DNA of 44,376 bases. Origin: an uncultured Bulleidia sp. (GTDB lineage Bacteria; Bacillota_I; Bacilli_A; Erysipelotrichales; Erysipelotrichaceae). The stretch covers positions 1-44,376 of the forward strand of contig CAKVLT010000010.1 in assembly GCA_934757945.1 (NCBI GenBank), written 5' to 3'. The notes beneath the pieces were generated by a model. That model was given only the letters and a program-made list of their open reading frames with translations. It was not told the DNA's origin and did no database searches. Both the position numbers and the translations under genes were made by a program. Each line of letters opens with the position of its first letter. Positions within the stretch are counted from its first letter, which is position 1. Of this stretch, positions 41,940 to 44,376 are shown piece by piece.

Positions 41940-42770
41940 ATGCAGAAATTTAAAGTATGTGCTTCTGACATCGATGGTACGTTATGTCAAAAAGGTGGTG
42001 ACCTGGCCCCACTTACAAAATCAGGCATCCAAAAACTTCATCAGCAGGGAGTTTTATTCGGTCCTGCTTCAGGAAGACCTTTGGACCACGTAGTTCTGGA
42101 TAAAGCAAAAGAATGGGATCTTGGTTTTGATTTTGATTTTGCCATCGGCATGAATGGAGGAGAACTCTACGATGCCAGAGCTAAAAAAATTGATAAGTAT
42201 TACTTATTGCCTTCAAAGGACATTAAAGAAATTCTCACTTTCCTGAAGCCATTTGATTTTAATGCCATCATTTATGTCAATGCTTATCAGGAAATCAGAT
42301 GTCTCAGAATTGATGATTTCATGAAAGACTCCATTAAAAGAAACGGCTCCCATGTCACTACAGGAGATATTGACTACCTGTCAGAATTTCCAACTGGGAA
42401 AATAGAAATACAGTTCAAAGATTCAGACAGAGAGGCTATTTTAAAAGCTATTCAGGAAAACCAGAAAGACACCTGGGAATGGGTACAGACATACAGAGAT
42501 GAAGATCACTGTACATTCGAATTCCAGGATCCGCATATCAATAAAGGCGTTGCCTTAAAAGCCTATGCCGAAAGATACAACATCCCTTTAGAAGAAGTAC
42601 TGGCATTTGGAGATCAGGAAAATGATATCGGTCTGCTAGACACAGCAGGCTATGGCGTATGCCTTTTAAACGGTGCAGACAAATCCAAAGCAGTCTCTCA
42701 GGCTGTTACAGAATACGATGTTGATCATGATGGATTAGGCCACTGGCTATACGATCACTATTTTAAATAA
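41940..42770 (+). CDS. Cof-type HAD-IIB phosphatase
   Basis: A 276-aa HAD phosphatase. Motif I is ASDIDGTLC with nucleophile and acid Asp, motif II the Ser in GPASGRPLD, a C2B cap at about 85-190, motif III the lysine of HINKGVALKAYAERY and motif IV GDQENDIGLLD. Members dephosphorylate sugar phosphates, nucleotides or flavin precursors. AAAGG lies about 13 bases before the ATG. A terminator follows (42782-42810), so it is probably a single-gene transcript. Confidence 0.92.
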   Translation: MQKFKVCASDIDGTLCQKGGDLAPLTKSGIQKLHQQGVLFGPASGRPLDHVVLDKAKEWDLGFDFDFAIGMNGGELYDARAKKIDKYYLLPSKDIKEILTFLKPFDFNAIIYVNAYQEIRCLRIDDFMKDSIKRNGSHVTTGDIDYLSEFPTGKIEIQFKDSDREAILKAIQENQKDTWEWVQTYRDEDHCTFEFQDPHINKGVALKAYAERYNIPLEEVLAFGDQENDIGLLDTAGYGVCLLNGADKSKAVSQAVTEYDVDHDGLGHWLYDHYFK

Positions 42771-42781
42771 TCTGTTCTTCA

Positions 42782-42810
42782 GGGAAAGATCCTCCTTTCC
42801 CTTTTCTTTT
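42782..42810 (+). terminator. Terminator after the Cof-type HAD gene
   Basis: A 7-bp stem GGGAAAG / CTTTCCC with a 6-base loop, followed by TTTTCTTTT. Confidence 0.8.
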
Positions 42811-42857
42811 ACAATAAACAGGAAAGTCCGTCCTAAACATGATAGAATAGACGGCAT

Positions 42858-44213
42858 ATGAAGAAAACAAGTTCTATTACATTAATGACCAGCGGAAATC
42901 TGAAAAAACAAATACTGGCCTATACTTTTCCTATCCTTGTAGGATATCTGTTCCAGCAGCTCTATAACACAGCAGACGCATTGATTGTAGGCAATTTCCT
43001 TGGAGAAACTGCCCTTGCCGCAGTCACCGGTGTAGGTTCTCTCACCTTTCTGTTCATCGGTTTCTTCACCGGTTTTGCCACAGGTGCTTCTGTCATTGTC
43101 GCAAGAGAAATCGGTGCCAATAACGAAGAGAAAACCAGAAGAGTTGTACATACTACCGTAGCTTTAGGTATTGTATTAAGCATTCTGATGACTGTCTCCG
43201 GTTTCTTTTTATGTAATCCATTATTAAAAGCCATGGGCACCCCGTCAGATGTATTACCATTAAGTAATGCATATTTAAGAATTTACTTCCTGGGAAGCAG
43301 TGCCATCGTTATGTACAACATGTTAGTCGGTATCTTGCGTGCAGGAGGAGATTCCACACATCCTCTGTATTACCTGATTGCAAGCTCTGTTATCAATGTG
43401 GTACTGGATATTGTGTTTATTACCATATTTAAAATGGGAGTAGAAGGCGCTGCCATTGCCACTGTCATCTCTGAAATCCTGTCCATGGTATTGTGCTGGG
43501 CACAGCTAGTTAAAGAAGACTCCATGATTCATCTCAATTTCAGAAACATTCGTTTTCATAAGCATGAACTGAAGGAAATCATCGAATACGGATTACCAAC
43601 AGGTCTGCAGGGAAGTGTCATTGATATTGCCAATGTACTGATTCAATCCTATATCAACTCCTTTGGTGCTTTTGCAGTCGCAGGTATTGGCGCATATTCC
43701 AAAGTAGAAGGCTTCATGTTTTTACCGGTTACTTCTTTCTCCATGGCAATGACCACCTTTATCTCCCAGAATATTGGTGCAAGAAAATATGAACGTGCAA
43801 GAAAAGGGATTCTGTTTGGTATTGCCACTTCATTAACCATCATAGAAACCATTGGAGTGATTATATTCTTCTTTGCCCCTGTCTTTATAGAAGCCTTTAA
43901 CAGTAATCCTGAAGTAGTTGCCTATGGCGTACAGCGTGCCAAAACCTGTGCATTATTCTTCTGTCTTGTAGGGTTCTCTCATGTAGTCTCTGCAATTATG
44001 CGAGGTGAAGGAAGACCTGTAGTACCTGTCATTGTAATGTTAGTCTGCTGGTGTGCAGTTCGTGTCACAGTACTGTTAACTATAGGCCAGTTTATTCACG
44101 ATATTCGTTTGGCCAACTGGCTATACCCGATTACATGGACTTTAAGTTCCATTGTCTATATCATCTATTTATATAATTTCCATATCTTCACTCCTGTTAA
44201 AGATGAAGACTAA
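42858..44213 (+). CDS. MATE-family efflux transporter, second copy
   Basis: A 451-aa protein with about twelve helices. The start GNLKKQILAYTFPILVGYLFQQLYNTADALIVG is characteristic of the DinF/NorM-like Bacillota branch, and the second repeat begins near GLPTGLQGSVIDIANVL. It differs clearly from the MATE gene at 19499-20842, so the two are not a recent duplication. The ribosome binding site is weak. It is followed by several hairpins. Confidence 0.94.
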   Translation: MKKTSSITLMTSGNLKKQILAYTFPILVGYLFQQLYNTADALIVGNFLGETALAAVTGVGSLTFLFIGFFTGFATGASVIVAREIGANNEEKTRRVVHTTVALGIVLSILMTVSGFFLCNPLLKAMGTPSDVLPLSNAYLRIYFLGSSAIVMYNMLVGILRAGGDSTHPLYYLIASSVINVVLDIVFITIFKMGVEGAAIATVISEILSMVLCWAQLVKEDSMIHLNFRNIRFHKHELKEIIEYGLPTGLQGSVIDIANVLIQSYINSFGAFAVAGIGAYSKVEGFMFLPVTSFSMAMTTFISQNIGARKYERARKGILFGIATSLTIIETIGVIIFFFAPVFIEAFNSNPEVVAYGVQRAKTCALFFCLVGFSHVVSAIMRGEGRPVVPVIVMLVCWCAVRVTVLLTIGQFIHDIRLANWLYPITWTLSSIVYIIYLYNFHIFTPVKDED

Positions 44214-44221
44214 GTGAACCA

Positions 44222-44361
44222 CCTATAAGCTAAAGACTTATAGGCTTTATGTAGATAACAAGGTTATCTATTTTTAAGAAGTTTGATATTCTATCATTAG
44301 ATAGAACCTTTCGTACTTAATTTTAAGCAATCCTTATTCTTACAGGCGTGTCCACTTCGCC
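44222..44361. repeat. Cluster of four hairpins after the second MATE gene
   Basis: In order: CCTATAAG / CTTATAGG (44222-44244), TAGATAAC / GTTATCTA followed by five T (44252-44275), TTCTATC / GATAGAA (44289-44306) and GGCG / CGCC (44345-44361). The second is a good terminator for the MATE gene. The others are not needed for that; they may be an IS end, a structured RNA or the leader of the next gene, which lies outside the window. Confidence 0.6.
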
Positions 44362-44376
44362 TCTATGGTATAAGAC

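Noticed and set aside
19499..44213. The two MATE genes as a recent duplication or transposition
   Set aside because: They differ in their N-termini and throughout and have different neighbours; they are distinct family members.
1..44376. CRISPR array
   Set aside because: No set of three or more regularly spaced repeats was seen anywhere in the window.

Overview
The window looks like a low-GC Bacillota chromosome, most like an Erysipelotrichia-type gut anaerobe. This rests on gene content and order: ecfA1-ecfA2-ecfT-truA and rplM-rpsI, an EF-P with a PGKG tip, PheB/UPF0735, a YnbB-type lyase, LTA synthase, and strong AGGAGG ribosome binding sites. The genus assignment is an inference; no rRNA is present.

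Region 1 (1-9255) is an integrated mobile element whose left end lies outside the window. Its cargo is a leftward, tightly packed defence-type operon: small HTH regulator, cytosine-C5 methyltransferase, restriction enzyme with a FokI-like PD-(D/E)XK core, MORC/MutL-like GHKL ATPase, and an unrecognised 289-aa protein. A rightward maintenance/mobility module follows: a small HTH protein, a frameshifted MazF toxin, an excisionase-like protein and a tyrosine integrase. The integrase gene ends against the 3' end of rpsI. The short stretch between them holds a 19-bp palindrome, a 12-bp tandem repeat and a 14-nt inverted near-copy of the rpsI tail, so it is the probable recombination end.

Region 2 (9256-17747, all leftward) is conserved housekeeping: an acidic anchored protein, a HAD phosphatase, the energising module of an ECF vitamin transporter (ecfA1, ecfA2, ecfT) and truA. 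Three less expected genes (nucleosidase, SPL-type radical SAM protein, SDR) sit between truA and rplM-rpsI. rplM has a clear promoter and a structured leader.

Region 3 (17851-23575) holds pheB, a DUF3784 membrane protein and an SDR; a MATE exporter; a surface polysaccharide deacetylase; and, divergent from it, a membrane protein fused to a possible permuted papain-like domain. Region 4 (23611-31437, leftward) holds two amino-acid ABC importers: a branched-chain system (livJ-H-M-G-F, followed by a CBS-ACT protein) and a polar amino-acid system (permease, ATPase, lipoprotein).

Region 5 (31542-44376) holds an LTA synthase with TTCACA boxes upstream, chorismate mutase, an ATP-grasp ligase coupled to an esterase, tRNA-Leu and tRNA-Val, a PnuC-like transporter with an unusual N-terminal extension, efp, an SDR, an Rpn/PD-(D/E)XK transposase-like protein, a YnbB-type PLP lyase, a Cof-type HAD and a second MATE exporter. 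The window closes in a hairpin-rich stretch. The best candidates for an undescribed system are the restriction/GHKL/unknown-protein operon and the ATP-grasp/esterase pair.
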